Positions 9,893 to 19,564 of a stretch of 64,000 nt of DNA are shown one piece after another. The number at the start of each line of letters is the position of its first letter. Positions within the stretch are counted from its first letter, which is position 1. The translations under genes and the position numbers were made by a program. The notes below the pieces were generated by a model. The model did no database searches, was not told the DNA's origin, and saw only the letters and a list, made by a program, of their open reading frames with translations. The stretch lies in contig NZ_CM001841.1 of the NCBI RefSeq assembly GCF_000365305.1, positions 559,551-623,550 on the forward strand, written 5' to 3'. This stretch comes from Dickeya dianthicola NCPPB 453. Lineage in GTDB: Bacteria > Pseudomonadota > Gammaproteobacteria > Enterobacterales > Enterobacteriaceae.

Positions 9893-10288
9893 TTACCATT
9901 TTTTGTTCAGCAGACGGTCGATGCTGAATGCGCCTGGACCGGTGACGAACAGCAGTACATAGCCGCCGGCGATAGACAAGTTTTTCATGAACATCAACTG
10001 GTTGGCGCCCTGAGCGAAATCAGAATGGAAAATGAATGCGGTCACCAGGGTAAAAATCGCGGTGGCAATCGCGGCGGTGCGGGTCAGGAGGCCAAACAGA
10101 ACCGCCAGACCGCCGCCCAGTTCCAGCAGAATAGTCAATGGCAGCAGCGCACCCGGAACGCCCATCGCCTGCATATACTGTTGGGTTGCAGCGTAAGATG
10201 CGCCCAGTTTGCCGTAACCAGCAACGATAAACAGAATCGGCAGCAGAATACGGGCAACCATCAGCAATGCATTCTCAAAATTTTTCAT
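9893..10288 (-). CDS. yqjF: DoxX family membrane protein YqjF
   Basis: The 131-residue product has four hydrophobic segments and the DoxX-family pattern (ARILLPILFIVAGYGKLG, LELGGGLAVLFGLLTR, TGPGAFSIDRLLNKKW). The molecular role is not settled; E. coli YqjF has been linked to nitroaromatic-responsive control by YhaJ, which fits the nearby yhaJ. The start MKNFENALL at 10288 is preceded by GGAGAATATCG, so the 12 upstream codons in frame are not used. Confidence 0.9.
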   Translation of the reverse strand: MKNFENALLMVARILLPILFIVAGYGKLGASYAATQQYMQAMGVPGALLPLTILLELGGGLAVLFGLLTRTAAIATAIFTLVTAFIFHSDFAQGANQLMFMKNLSIAGGYVLLFVTGPGAFSIDRLLNKKW

Positions 10289-10577
10289 CGATATTCTCCA
10301 GTAGTGTGTTTGCTGCCGGAGCAAAATCGACGAGGGCGCATCCGGCGTGGCTTGTTTAAAGCGTTTTTATAACAGATGTGAAGAATACTAGAGGCGAAAG
10401 TGAACCGATGCCAGCGAGTAAAATTGTTGTTTTATGTCAGAAAAATTGACCATGCAGACGTGTTAATAAACGAAAAAACCGGAAAACGGTGCGTATGCCA
10501 GGTTAAGGCGATAGAGATAAAGACACCAGAAGGCGCCTGACGAGTGAACCGTGCGGTGAAAAGATGGCAATGGGGCT

Positions 10578-10883
10578 TTAACACCGAGGTGGGCGTGGCA
10601 GTGAGTGTACGACGGAGCGTATCAGTTTCAATGCGCTCCAGATACTGGCCGTCTTGCGTGCGAAGCCCATTAACCGCCGTGGGTGACGTATCCCCAGTAT
10701 GGCGACGACCGGCGGGATCACCACCAGATAGCGGCGTATCCACACCCATTTCTGCCAGTAATCGTCGCAAGGTGCGGTGATTTCCAGCCAGCGGTTTTTG
10801 TCCGCCGCCAGATCCAGCCGTTGTTGTTGGATCTGGCGCAGCAGTTGTTGCTTTTCGGCAGTCAGACGCTGTTGACGATTCAT
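10578..10883 (-). CDS. yqjK: YqjK-like small protein
   Basis: The 101-residue product starts MNRQQRLTAEKQQLLRQIQQQ, a basic coiled-coil-like N-terminus, followed by one moderately hydrophobic stretch (YLVVIPPVVAILGI) and a basic tail. It corresponds in place and style to E. coli YqjK, whose function is unknown. Its ATG overlaps the yqjE stop codon (ATGA), so it is translationally coupled. About 290 bases between this gene and yqjF hold no convincing gene. Confidence 0.82.
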   Translation of the reverse strand: MNRQQRLTAEKQQLLRQIQQQRLDLAADKNRWLEITAPCDDYWQKWVWIRRYLVVIPPVVAILGIRHPRRLMGFARKTASIWSALKLIRSVVHSLPRPPRC

Positions 10884-11278
10884 TTTGACTCGTCCTCCAG
10901 CAGCGAGCGATCCATAGCCAGTTCTTTGCGGGTGTCCCGCAGCAGCGTGGAACGACGCAGGCGTTTTAGCGACCAGAACGCGCCGAACAACGCCAGCCCA
11001 AACAGGGTGGCGGTGACCCAGCACAATGCCGCCAGGCGTAAGGCAGGATCCAGGCTCCAGATGATCAGCGCAATCAGGCTCATCAGGCCAAACGCCGTAA
11101 ACAACAGGGTCAACCCCACCATCAGCAACAGCTGAATCAGCAGGGTTTTTTCCTGTTCCAGTTCAACTACCGCCAGCCTGAGACGGGTTTCCGCCATACC
11201 GACCAGAATGGCGAGAATACGCTGTACGGTGGAAACGGCGGATCGGCCAGGCCCCTGGCGTTGCGGTTCTGTCTCCAT
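10880..11278 (-). CDS. yqjE: Phage holin-like family membrane protein YqjE
   Basis: The 132-residue product has two transmembrane helices (LLIQLLLMVGLTLLFTAFGL and an alanine-rich second segment ending in LFGAFWSLKRL) and charged tails, like E. coli YqjE. The function is unknown; it forms a membrane-stress cluster with yqjD and yqjK. It begins 3 bases after the yqjD stop, so the three genes are one operon. Confidence 0.88.
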   Translation of the reverse strand: METEPQRQGPGRSAVSTVQRILAILVGMAETRLRLAVVELEQEKTLLIQLLLMVGLTLLFTAFGLMSLIALIIWSLDPALRLAALCWVTATLFGLALFGAFWSLKRLRRSTLLRDTRKELAMDRSLLEDESK

Positions 11279-11281
11279 GAG

Positions 11282-11587
11282 TTAACGGCGAGCCAGCAAC
11301 AGGCCCAGCACCATGCCGACGGCGGCGCCGATGCCAACCCCGGTCCAGGGGTTTTTATGGACGAAATCATCCGCGCACTGGGTCGCTTCGCGGGCTTGCG
11401 CTGTAATCCGTTCGCCGGTGTCATTCAGGCGTTCGCGTGACTCTTTGAGCACGGTTTCGGCCTTATCGCGCAATTTTTCCAGTTCGGCTTTGGATTTATC
11501 GCTGGAGGAGCGTAACACCTCTTCCAGTGTGTCTCCCAGAGAACGCAACTCTGCTCGCAACTGTTCGGTATCGGGTTCTTGTGCCAT
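11282..11587 (-). CDS. yqjD: Ribosome-associated inner membrane protein YqjD (ElaB/YqjD family)
   Basis: YqjD-type proteins are tail-anchored and bind ribosomes in stationary phase in E. coli. The 101-residue product has a long charged amphipathic helix (TEQLRAELRSLGDTLEEVLR, then KAELEKLRDKAETVLKESRE). It ends in a glycine-rich C-terminal membrane anchor (GVGIGAAVGMVLGLLLARR). It is the first gene of the yqjD-yqjE-yqjK operon; GGAGTGTTCAC precedes the ATG. Confidence 0.92.
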   Translation of the reverse strand: MAQEPDTEQLRAELRSLGDTLEEVLRSSSDKSKAELEKLRDKAETVLKESRERLNDTGERITAQAREATQCADDFVHKNPWTGVGIGAAVGMVLGLLLARR

Positions 11588-11786
11588 GTGAACACTCCTT
11601 TATTTGATGAATCATAGTGTTAACCACGTTCAGTGTTAACTATAGTGCAGATTTTCATCTTTGCTGAAGGAATCACTACGGATAATTCTGATAACCCGCT
11701 GTAAAACGAGCGAAATTATTTCGAAAAGAAGGGAATGGCGTAGCTGGCGGAGAAAAAACGGAACACGATCCGTATCCGTATGGAAA

Positions 11787-12134
11787 TCAGCCCCTGACGG
11801 CCGGGAGATTACCGTTGATGCGTTGGGCGATGACGATGGCGTGCGGCAGCACGGTGCTCAATATTTCTCTGGCCGCGCCGCTTTGTTCCGGTGAGGACAG
11901 CCGCACGATGATGCTGTCGTTTTCCGGGGTAATGCTCTTGATGGCGATACCCCGCTCGTTAAGCCGCTGGTAGATATAGAAGCCGTCCGGCAAAGGCGCG
12001 CCCTGATGCAGCGGGGTAATGTGCAGCATCACCTCGTCCGGCAGACGCCGTGACGACATAGATAGCAGCGCCACCAACGACAACAGTAGCAAAAGATGCC
12101 AGGCGGAGGGCTTCCTGAACTCGCGGTTGACCAT
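11787..12134 (-). CDS. mzrA: EnvZ/OmpR modulator MzrA
   Basis: MzrA is a small bitopic inner-membrane protein that, in E. coli, contacts EnvZ and links the Cpx and EnvZ/OmpR systems. The 115-residue product has one N-terminal membrane helix (WHLLLLLSLVALLSMSS) and a periplasmic domain. Its ATG overlaps the yqjA stop (ATGA), the same coupling as the E. coli yqjA-mzrA operon. About 200 bases before yqjD contain no further gene. Confidence 0.88.
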   Translation of the reverse strand: MVNREFRKPSAWHLLLLLSLVALLSMSSRRLPDEVMLHITPLHQGAPLPDGFYIYQRLNERGIAIKSITPENDSIIVRLSSPEQSGAAREILSTVLPHAIVIAQRINGNLPAVRG

Positions 12135-12811
12135 CAATCAATTCCTTTTTTACGTGCCGTCATGCGTTTTTTGCGCCACAGCACCAGCAGTGACCCTGCC
12201 AGCCCGAGGAACAGCAAAACCAGCGGCAGCAGCATCAGACAGGACATCAGCTGGTTTTCGTATTTGCGAAATATCGGGGTGTTGCCCAGCGCGAAACCGA
12301 GAGAAACCAGAATGATGACCCACAAAAAACCGCTCATCCAGTTGAAGAACTGAAAACGGGTATTGTTAAGCCCGGATAGCCCGGCAATGGTTGGCAGCAA
12401 GGTCCGCACGAAGGCCAGAAAACGGCCAATCAACAGCGCCGATAACCCATGACGGTGGAACAACTGATGTGCCCGCTGGTGATAGTGTGATGGAAGGTGT
12501 GACAACCATCCCTGAACAACCCGCGTATTTCCGAGCCATTTCCCCTGCAGATAACTGACCCAGCAGCCGAGACTGGCGGCGGTGGTTAACAACGCGATGG
12601 TGAACGGGTAGTTCATGGTGCCTTTGGCTACCAGCACCCCTACCAGAATCAGCAGGCTGTCGCCTGGCAGGAATGCTGCCGGCAACAGGCCGTTTTCCAG
12701 GAACAAAATCAAAAACAGCAGCAGGTAAATGGTCCAGACCAGTTTGGGATTGGCCAGGACTTCGAAATTCTGGTGCCAGAGCGCAAACAAAAGTTCTTTA
12801 ACTATATCCAT
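12134..12811 (-). CDS. yqjA: DedA family membrane protein YqjA
   Basis: YqjA is a DedA/SNARE-associated-type transporter needed in E. coli for growth at alkaline pH and for membrane-potential maintenance, together with its paralogue YghB. The 225-residue product has the family features FLENGLLPAAFLPGDSLLIL near residue 37, GCWVSYLQGKWLG, and the conserved ALLIGRFLAFVRTLLPTIAGLS with the functional arginines. It is followed directly by mzrA. Confidence 0.93.
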   Translation of the reverse strand: MDIVKELLFALWHQNFEVLANPKLVWTIYLLLFLILFLENGLLPAAFLPGDSLLILVGVLVAKGTMNYPFTIALLTTAASLGCWVSYLQGKWLGNTRVVQGWLSHLPSHYHQRAHQLFHRHGLSALLIGRFLAFVRTLLPTIAGLSGLNNTRFQFFNWMSGFLWVIILVSLGFALGNTPIFRKYENQLMSCLMLLPLVLLFLGLAGSLLVLWRKKRMTARKKGID

Positions 12812-12984
12812 CTGGTGTTCCTGTACTGCGGCGTTGAAGAAAACACGCTAAGAACCGGTGGCCCGTCAGCGGCGCCGTTGGCATGGTCCGATGTTCGGAA
12901 CCATGAACTGGCGCTCTGATGAGCCGGGTACGCAGAGCGGTCATGGCTGTACATCGGGTGGCGTGTTCCTTCACGTGGCGGCAC

Positions 12985-13147
12985 ATATACCCATCATACC
13001 CCTACCTTATATGCTTCAGGTTACAGTGCGTTCCCGGACCCTTTCATGGTTCTGGTCCCTTCGGGGCCGCTGCCAGCGTAGTTGTCCTGAAGGGGCAACG
13101 CTTTGCATTGTCCAAATGTCCTGCAACTCGAATTATTTTGGGTATAA
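12985..13147. repeat. Degenerate copy of a palindromic intergenic repeat
   Basis: The left end (ATATACCCATCATA, then GCTTCAGGTTACAG) and the right end (CTGCAACTCGAATTATTTTG then GGTATA) are inverted copies of each other's flank types. They match the ends of the better-kept copy at 17769-17896. The interior is diverged. It is most of the information in the 678-base yqjA-exuR gap, in which I see no gene. Confidence 0.7.
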
Positions 13148-13437
13148 ACGCGTTACGCTGATAAACGTTGCGATATGGGCAGTTGGCCGGCTTGCCGGGG
13201 CATACCGGCGCTTTTCAGCGCGTTTCCCCGCTCAGCATGTCCCTTTCCGGTTATTTTACCTTTCAGGCCGCCCCACCAGTAATTAAGCGTAAAAAAAGCA
13301 CTCTAACTGTAACAAAAGCGGTGCAGGTGAGATAGGAAAATATCACGTTCTGAAAACGCATAACGACCTGTTTATTGGGAAAAGGTTGTGATTGCCGTCA
13401 TATTTTACACTTGCTGACAGAACTCGACGCTGGATGA

Positions 13438-13468
13438 CTTTTTTGCCCCCGAATGGTGGGGGCAAAAT
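13438..13468 (-). terminator. Hairpin downstream of exuR
   Basis: TTTTGCCCCC (13441-13450) pairs with GGGGGCAAAA (13458-13467) around 7 bases, about 20 bases beyond the exuR stop. In the exuR direction the stem lacks a T run, so termination strength is uncertain. Confidence 0.6.
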
Positions 13469-13489
13469 GCGGGAAAGGTATGGAGAAAG

Positions 13490-14269
13490 TCAGGATTTGC
13501 CGTTGGTGATGTGATCGAGATGGACAACCGGGTTTTCGGCGAACATGTAGCGATCGACGTTGAATTCGAAGTCATCGGTGGTGGCGCGGAACAGCATCTG
13601 TTTGGTGTTTTCCAGGTGTTGCCACATCGCCAACTTGGCGGCGTAAGGATCTTTACGGATCAGCGCTTTGAGAATCTGATCATGCTCTTCACACCAGCTT
13701 TCGATCGACTTATCGTCGATATGTTCATGCAGCTTGCGCCAGTAGGGGTTGTGGATACGCTGACTCCACATTTTTTCCACGATGGTGGCCATCGCCGAGT
13801 TCTGGGTAGCCAGCGCGACCTGTACATGGAATTTCAGATCCCACTCCGAATCGCGGAAACGATCTTCCTGACGGGCGTTTTCCTGAATCTCCATCAGTTG
13901 GATAATGTCCTGCCGGGTGACCTGGGTGGCGGCGAACTCGGCAATGTTGCTTTCTATCAATTGGCGCGCCTGCAGCAGTTCGAACGGCCCGGCGGTAAGA
14001 AAATCGGCGTCGCTGCCGTTGGCGGGCAGCAGATGGCGCTGTTGACTGGACATGACGTGGATGCCGGAACCTTTGCGGACTTCCACGTAACCTTCCACTT
14101 CCAGCATGATGATGGCTTCGCGTACCACGGTACGGCTGACGTTCATCTCTTCGGAAATATTGCGCTCGGCCGGCAGCTTGTCACCTACCGGATAAACGCC
14201 GTTCTCAATGCGTTGTTTCAATTCTGCGGCCAACTGCTGGTAGAGCCGCCTGGATTCTGTCAGTGCCAT
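13490..14269 (-). CDS. exuR: Hexuronate regulon repressor ExuR (GntR/FadR type)
   Basis: ExuR represses the genes for galacturonate and glucuronate uptake and breakdown and is released by the sugars. The 259-residue protein has a GntR winged helix ([20 protein letters not shown], then [22 protein letters not shown]) and a FadR-type all-helical sensor domain ([19 protein letters not shown]). It is close to E. coli ExuR throughout. I chose [12 protein letters not shown] at 14269; 13 more codons are open upstream. exuT lies upstream on the same strand, separated by a hairpin. Confidence 0.95.
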   Translation of the reverse strand: MALTESRRLYQQLAAELKQRIENGVYPVGDKLPAERNISEEMNVSRTVVREAIIMLEVEGYVEVRKGSGIHVMSSQQRHLLPANGSDADFLTAGPFELLQARQLIESNIAEFAATQVTRQDIIQLMEIQENARQEDRFRDSEWDLKFHVQVALATQNSAMATIVEKMWSQRIHNPYWRKLHEHIDDKSIESWCEEHDQILKALIRKDPYAAKLAMWQHLENTKQMLFRATTDDFEFNVDRYMFAENPVVHLDHITNGKS

Positions 14270-14444
14270 GATGCCTGCTCTTAAGATAGAGGACGCTCCC
14301 TGAGGCAACGTGCGTCACTGCGTCTATCTCGTTATGATGATTTCGTTAATGTAGACTGATATTCAGAGTAGATTTGTTATACCACCTACAGCGGACGGCG
14401 ACCAACACCCATGTCACAGTTAGCTGTTGTGGTTCACCCAGAGG

Positions 14445-14482
14445 AAAGGATTCATCCGGTACCTTAATGATACCGGATGAAT
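14445..14482 (-). terminator. Hairpin terminator of exuT
   Basis: ATTCATCCGGTA (14450-14461) pairs perfectly with TACCGGATGAAT (14471-14482) around a 9-base loop just after exuT. The following bases CCTTTCCTC give only a weak T tract. Confidence 0.72.
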
Positions 14483-14505
14483 GGCGTGAAGCAGAAATTT
14501 GTCTG

Positions 14506-15807
14506 TCAGTGCTGTTGTGCGGCTTTCAGGTCGGCGCCTTTATCGCCGCCTTCGGAGACTGGGTGGTTTTTCAGTACCGTCCAGATGACGACCGCGCCCA
14601 GCAGGTCAAAGATAGCCAATACGGCGAACAGCGGGCTAAAGCCGATGGTATCGGCCAGTGCGCCTACTACCAGAGCGAACAGCGTGCTGGCGGTCCAGGC
14701 GGCCATCCCGGTCAGACCGTTGGCGGTGGCGACTTCGTTACGGCCGAACACGTCGGAAGACAGGGTGATCAGCGCACCGGACAGGGACTGGTGGGCAAAG
14801 CCGCCGACGCACAGCAGAGCGATGGCCACATACGGGCTGGTGAACAGGCCGATGGTGCCAGGGCCTATCATCAGCAACGCGCCCAGGGTGACGACCAGTT
14901 TGCGGGAGACTATCAGGTTCACCTTGAAGTATTTCTGGAACATCATCGGCATGTAGCCACCGAGAATGCAGCCCAAATCGGCAAACAGCATCGGCATCCA
15001 GGCGAACATGGCGATTTCTTTCAGGTTAAAGCCATAGGCTTTGAACATGAACAGCGGGATCCAGGCGTTGAACGTCCCCCAGGCCGGTTCTGCCAGAAAA
15101 CGCGGCAGCGCGATACCCCAGAACTGACGGTTGCGCAGAATCTGCCAGGCGGACAGTTTTTTGGCGTTGCCAGACTGGTGCTGTGCTTCCTGACCGCTCA
15201 GGATGTAGTCGCGCTCTTCCGCGCTGAGTTTCTTCTGATCTTTCGGGTGCTTGTAGAAATAGAGCCAGCACAGCGCCCATACCAGACTGAGTGCGCCGGT
15301 TATCAGGAACGCCATCTGCCAGCTGTGCGCCATAATCGCCCAAACCACCAGCGGCGGAGCCAGCATTCCGCCAATCGATGAACCGACGTTGAAATAACCA
15401 ACCGCAACGGAGCGTTCTTTGGCCGGGAACCATTCGCTGCTGGCTTTCAGACCGGCGGGAATCATCGCGGCTTCCGCCATCCCCACCGCGCCGCGCGCGA
15501 TAGCCAGACCGCCCCAACTGTTGGCCAGCGCGGTGCCTGCGCAGAACAGCGCCCACAGGACGGCGAACATGGCATAACCCACTTTGGTGCCCAGCATATC
15601 CAGCACATAGCCGGCGACAGGCTGCATAACGGTGTAGCAGGCTGAATAGGCCGCGATGATATAAGAGTATTGCTGGGTGCTGATATGGAGCTGTTCTTGC
15701 AGTGTTGGCGCCGCTGCGGCAATTGCGTTACGCGTCAGGTAGCCCAGAACGGTGCCGATGGTCACCAGTCCGATCATATACCAGCGCAAGCCTTTGATCT
15801 TGAACAT
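14506..15807 (-). CDS. exuT: Hexuronate transporter ExuT (MFS, anion:cation symporter family)
   Basis: ExuT is the 12-helix inner-membrane proton symporter for galacturonate and glucuronate, the monomers from pectin breakdown. The 433-residue product starts MFKIKGLRWYMIGLVTIGTV and keeps LTRNAIAAAAPTLQEQL, FPAKERSVAVGYFNVGSSIG and FGRNEVATANGLTGMAAW, all typical of the family. ATG 15807 follows GGAGAGATACTTAA. Further in-frame upstream codons run to 15915 but lack a good ribosome site. It is divergent from uxaC with a 556-base regulatory gap. Confidence 0.95.
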   Translation of the reverse strand: MFKIKGLRWYMIGLVTIGTVLGYLTRNAIAAAAPTLQEQLHISTQQYSYIIAAYSACYTVMQPVAGYVLDMLGTKVGYAMFAVLWALFCAGTALANSWGGLAIARGAVGMAEAAMIPAGLKASSEWFPAKERSVAVGYFNVGSSIGGMLAPPLVVWAIMAHSWQMAFLITGALSLVWALCWLYFYKHPKDQKKLSAEERDYILSGQEAQHQSGNAKKLSAWQILRNRQFWGIALPRFLAEPAWGTFNAWIPLFMFKAYGFNLKEIAMFAWMPMLFADLGCILGGYMPMMFQKYFKVNLIVSRKLVVTLGALLMIGPGTIGLFTSPYVAIALLCVGGFAHQSLSGALITLSSDVFGRNEVATANGLTGMAAWTASTLFALVVGALADTIGFSPLFAVLAIFDLLGAVVIWTVLKNHPVSEGGDKGADLKAAQQH

Positions 15808-16092
15808 GTTAAGTATCTCTCCGAGTTTAATTACCACAGCGGAACCTGTCATTGGTCTGCCGCGATAGGTGTAGACCACGCCGAAAGTGACGGGGCGCAG
15901 CTGCGCCCCGGTCAAAGCCTGCGGGAGTTGCCGCCTGACCGGTTGCCTTGCCGCCGGGCGCGGCTGGCGGGCTGCGACGGCGATCCCGCCGCGCGCGTTA
16001 TTGTTTTCCGGTGGGGATATCGTTTTCCGGTAGGGATATCAACTCCGTTGACGATATTGATATTGAATCCCCTCATCAGGCAGCGCTACAAT

Positions 16093-16110
16093 AATTTGTC
16101 ATACCAATTT
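16093..16110. promoter_or_regulatory. Candidate ExuR operator between exuT and uxaC
   Basis: AATTTGTCATACCAATTT agrees at 15 of 18 positions with the ExuR consensus I recall (AAATTGGTATACCAATTT). It lies in the divergent exuT/uxaC region, where control of both directions is expected. The remaining bases of 15808-16363 show no gene and no other site I can defend. Confidence 0.7.
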
Positions 16111-16363
16111 AAAAGTTGAGTGATATCACAAAACCATTATTTTGCTAGGGAATAAAATAACCCGGCCCACACGAAGGGCTGTCTGCCGGGGTGAAAGCGT
16201 AAAAATGGTGCGATGGGAAGCGATTTCTGCCATTTTTGCGATCATGACCTCACTAATGGTGTCAGTTATCGCAGATAATTGGTGTGATATCTTTGTAAGC
16301 GTGACCGCATTTGGTTGGAAAGTACGCATTGGTTGGCAAAACAAGTAGTGTGAGGAAGCGAAC

Positions 16364-17782
16364 ATGCCCCAGTTTTTAAGTGAAGATTTTTTGTTGGATA
16401 CTGAGTTTGCCCGTCGGCTGTACCATGAATTCGCAGCGGATCAGCCAATTTTTGATTACCACTGCCATTTGCCGCCTGCGCAGATTGCCGAGAATTACCG
16501 CTTTAAAAACCTGTATGACATCTGGCTGAAGGGCGACCATTACAAATGGCGCGCCATGCGCACCAACGGCGTGCCAGAACGTTTCTGTACCGGCGACGCC
16601 AGCGACTGGGAGAAATTCGAAGCCTGGGCCGCCACCGTACCGCATACCATCGGCAACCCGCTGTATCACTGGACGCATCTGGAACTGCGCCGTCCGTTCG
16701 GCGTCACCGGCACCCTGCTGTCGCCGTCTACCGCTAAAGACATCTGGAACCGCACCAATGCTCTGCTGGAGCGCGATGAGTTCACGGCGCGCGGCATCAT
16801 GCAGCAGATGAACGTGAAAATGGTCGGCACCACCGACGATCCGATCGACGATCTGCAACATCATAAAGCGGTCGCTCAGGATAAAACCTTCTCTATCAAG
16901 GTGCTGCCGAGCTGGCGTCCTGACAAGGCATTCAATATCGAACTGGCGACCTTTAACGACTACATGGCGAAGCTCGGCGAAGTGTCCGATATCGACATTC
17001 GCCGTTTCAGCGATTTGCAGGCGGCGCTGACCAAGCGCCTGGACCACTTCGCCGCACACGGCTGTAAAGTGTCCGACCATGCGCTGGACGTCGTGCTGTA
17101 CGCCGATGCGGATGAAGCCACGCTGGATAGCGTTCTTGCCCGTCGCCTGTCCGGCGCCACCCTGAGCGAACACGAAGTCGCGCAGTTCAAAACCGCGGTA
17201 CTGGTGTGGCTGGGCGCCGAATACGCGCGCCGCGGCTGGGTACAGCAGTATCACATCGGCGCGCTGCGCAACAACAACCTGCGTCAGTTCAATCTGCTGG
17301 GGCCGGATGTGGGTTTCGATTCCATCAACGACCGCCCGTTGGCGCAGGAGCTGTCCCGCCTGCTCAGCAAGCAGAATGAAGAAAATCTGCTGCCGAAAAC
17401 CATCCTGTACTGCCTGAACCCGCGCGATAACGAAGTGCTGGGCACCATGATCGGCAACTTCCAGGGCGAAGGCATGCCGGGCAAGATGCAGTTCGGTTCC
17501 GGCTGGTGGTTCAACGACCAGAAAGACGGCATGCAGCGTCAGATGACGCAACTGGCGCAGTTGGGCCTGCTGAGCCGTTTCGTCGGCATGCTGACCGACA
17601 GTCGCAGCTTCCTGTCCTACACCCGTCATGAATACTTCCGCCGCATTCTGTGCCAGATGATCGGCCGCTGGGTGGAAGACGGCGAAGCGCCGGGCGACCT
17701 GCCGCTGCTGGGCGAGATGGTGAAAAATATCTGTTTCGATAACGCCAAAAATTATTTCGGCATCGAGTTATACCAAAAATAA
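16364..17782 (+). CDS. uxaC: Glucuronate/galacturonate isomerase UxaC
   Basis: UxaC converts D-galacturonate to tagaturonate and D-glucuronate to fructuronate in the cytosol. The 472-residue product has the metal-dependent hydrolase-like fold signatures [18 protein letters not shown] near residue 28 and [10 protein letters not shown] near 165, then the C-terminal [20 protein letters not shown]. Its last codons and stop fall inside the palindromic repeat that starts at about 17769. It heads the uxaC-uxaB-uxaA catabolic set, although a 312-base gap separates it from uxaB. Confidence 0.97.
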   Translation: MPQFLSEDFLLDTEFARRLYHEFAADQPIFDYHCHLPPAQIAENYRFKNLYDIWLKGDHYKWRAMRTNGVPERFCTGDASDWEKFEAWAATVPHTIGNPLYHWTHLELRRPFGVTGTLLSPSTAKDIWNRTNALLERDEFTARGIMQQMNVKMVGTTDDPIDDLQHHKAVAQDKTFSIKVLPSWRPDKAFNIELATFNDYMAKLGEVSDIDIRRFSDLQAALTKRLDHFAAHGCKVSDHALDVVLYADADEATLDSVLARRLSGATLSEHEVAQFKTAVLVWLGAEYARRGWVQQYHIGALRNNNLRQFNLLGPDVGFDSINDRPLAQELSRLLSKQNEENLLPKTILYCLNPRDNEVLGTMIGNFQGEGMPGKMQFGSGWWFNDQKDGMQRQMTQLAQLGLLSRFVGMLTDSRSFLSYTRHEYFRRILCQMIGRWVEDGEAPGDLPLLGEMVKNICFDNAKNYFGIELYQK

Positions 17783-17896
17783 TTCGAGTTGCAGGAAGGC
17801 GGCAACCGAGGGAATCCCCGGGAGCTTACATCAGTAAGTGACCGGGGTGAGTAATGGCAGCCAACATACCTGCAACTTGAAGTATGACGGGTATAT
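17769..17896. repeat. Palindromic intergenic repeat, well-kept copy, overlapping the uxaC stop
   Basis: The left end TATACCAAAAATAATTCGAG runs into GTTGCAGG. The right end CCTGCAACTTGAAGTATGAC then GGGTATAT is its approximate inverse. The interior holds GGGAATCCCCGGG-type self-complementary segments. The same ends occur at 12985-13147. I recall similar elements in other enterobacteria such as Yersinia and Serratia. The rest of the uxaC-uxaB gap (17897-18094) shows no gene. Confidence 0.8.
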
Positions 17897-18094
17897 AAGA
17901 AAAGGGAGGGCGGGTGCCGTCACGGGCCCGTCTGTCAATGTGTGATTTCGGGCTGGCGCAGGGTGTTGAATCCGCCGCCCTGACGCTGTCGTGCTGACCT
18001 GACGCTGTCATAATGATCTGATGCTGTCGTCATGATCTGACGGTTGCACCGACTGGCGTTTGTCCCGAAGTGTCGTGTTCTGAGGTAGCTGTTA

Positions 18095-19546
18095 ATGCAA
18101 ACGCTGAATCGTCGTGATTTTCCTGGCCGTCGTCACCCTGACCGCGTCATCCAATTTGGCGAAGGCAATTTCCTTCGCGCCTTTATTGACTGGCAACTGG
18201 ATCTGTTGAATGAACATACCAGTCTGGATGCCGGCATTGTTGTGGTTCGTCCGATTGATACTGATTTTCCGCCCGCGCTGGATACCCAGGATGGCCTGTA
18301 TACCACCATCATTCGCGGCCTGAACGAACAGGGCGAAGCGGTGCGCGAACCGCGCCTGATCCGCTCCGTCAACCGTGAAATCAATGTTTACCGCCAGTTT
18401 GACGACTATCTGGCGCTGGCGCATGATGCCAATATTCGCTTTGTGTTTTCGAACACCACGGAAGCCGGCATCAGCTACCATGCCGATGACAAACTGACCG
18501 ACACGCCGCCGGCCAGCTTCCCGGCCAAGCTGACCCGCCTGCTGTTCGAACGTTTCAACCATTTTAACGGCGCCGCCGACAAAGGCTGGGTGCTGCTGCC
18601 GTGTGAGTTGATCGACTACAACGGCGAAAAACTGAAAGAGCTGGTGCTGCGTTACGCGGCGCAGTGGGAACTGCCGGCGGCGTTCACCGCCTGGCTGAAC
18701 GAGCACAACACCTTCTGTTCGACGCTGGTGGACCGCATCGTAACCGGTTACCCGCGCGCCGAAGTGGACGCGTTGCAGCAGGAACTGGGTTATCAGGACA
18801 CCTTCCTGGACACAGCCGAGTACTTCTACCTGTTCGTGATTCAGGGGCCGCAATGGCTGGCGGAAGAGCTGCGTCTTAACCAACTGGACCTGAACGTGCG
18901 TATTGTCGACGACATCAAGCCGTACAAAGAACGCAAAGTGGCGATTCTTAACGGTGCGCATACCGCGCTGGTGCCGGTGGCGTTTCTGGCCGGCCTGGAT
19001 ACGGTGGGCGAATCCATGAACGATGCGCAGATCGGCAAGTTTGTCGAAACCACCATCGCCGATGAGATAGTACCGGTGTTGGATCTGCCGCACGACGAGC
19101 TGACGTCGTTCGCTCAGGCGGTGCTGAGCCGTTTCAGAAACCCGTTCATTCAACACCAGTTGCTGTCCATCGCCTTAAACGGCATGACCAAATTCCGTAC
19201 CCGCATCCTGCCGCAGTTGCTGACCTACCGCGAACGCCACGGCGCCTTGCCGAAACGCCTGACCTTCGCGCTGGCGGCGCTGATCGCGTTTTATCGCGGC
19301 GAGCGCAACGGCGACAGCTACCCGCTGCAAGACGACGCCCACTGGCTGGCACGTTACGAAGTGCTGTGGGGCGGCGTGCGCGCTGGCACCACCTCGCTGG
19401 CGCAGGTAGTGAACGCGGTGCTGGGCGATGCGGAGCACTGGGAGCAGGATTTGACGCTGGTGCCCGGTCTGGCGGCGCTGGTCACCGAACAACTGCAGGC
19501 TATCGTTGAGCGCGGCATGCGTGACGCGGTGGCGGGTTATTGCTAA
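18095..19546 (+). CDS. uxaB: Tagaturonate reductase (altronate oxidoreductase) UxaB
   Basis: UxaB reduces tagaturonate to altronate with NADH. The 483-residue product is a mannitol-dehydrogenase-family enzyme: [19 protein letters not shown] is the N-terminal nucleotide-binding segment, and [20 protein letters not shown], which carries the catalytic lysine region, lies near residue 275. GAGGTAGCTGTTA precedes the ATG. uxaA follows after 18 bases. Confidence 0.97.
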   Translation: MQTLNRRDFPGRRHPDRVIQFGEGNFLRAFIDWQLDLLNEHTSLDAGIVVVRPIDTDFPPALDTQDGLYTTIIRGLNEQGEAVREPRLIRSVNREINVYRQFDDYLALAHDANIRFVFSNTTEAGISYHADDKLTDTPPASFPAKLTRLLFERFNHFNGAADKGWVLLPCELIDYNGEKLKELVLRYAAQWELPAAFTAWLNEHNTFCSTLVDRIVTGYPRAEVDALQQELGYQDTFLDTAEYFYLFVIQGPQWLAEELRLNQLDLNVRIVDDIKPYKERKVAILNGAHTALVPVAFLAGLDTVGESMNDAQIGKFVETTIADEIVPVLDLPHDELTSFAQAVLSRFRNPFIQHQLLSIALNGMTKFRTRILPQLLTYRERHGALPKRLTFALAALIAFYRGERNGDSYPLQDDAHWLARYEVLWGGVRAGTTSLAQVVNAVLGDAEHWEQDLTLVPGLAALVTEQLQAIVERGMRDAVAGYC

Positions 19547-19564
19547 TCGCATAAGGTTTTATCC

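Noticed and set aside
12858-13286. 142-codon frame in the yqjA-exuR gap
   Set aside because: It lies across a degenerate palindromic repeat, lacks a ribosome site and has no protein-like composition.
16376-17629. Long open frame (417 codons) opposite uxaC
   Set aside because: It is an antisense shadow of a high-GC gene; composition is His/Gln/Arg rich and resembles no protein. Similar shadows opposite uxaA, uxaB, plsB and the flavin reductase were dropped for the same reason.
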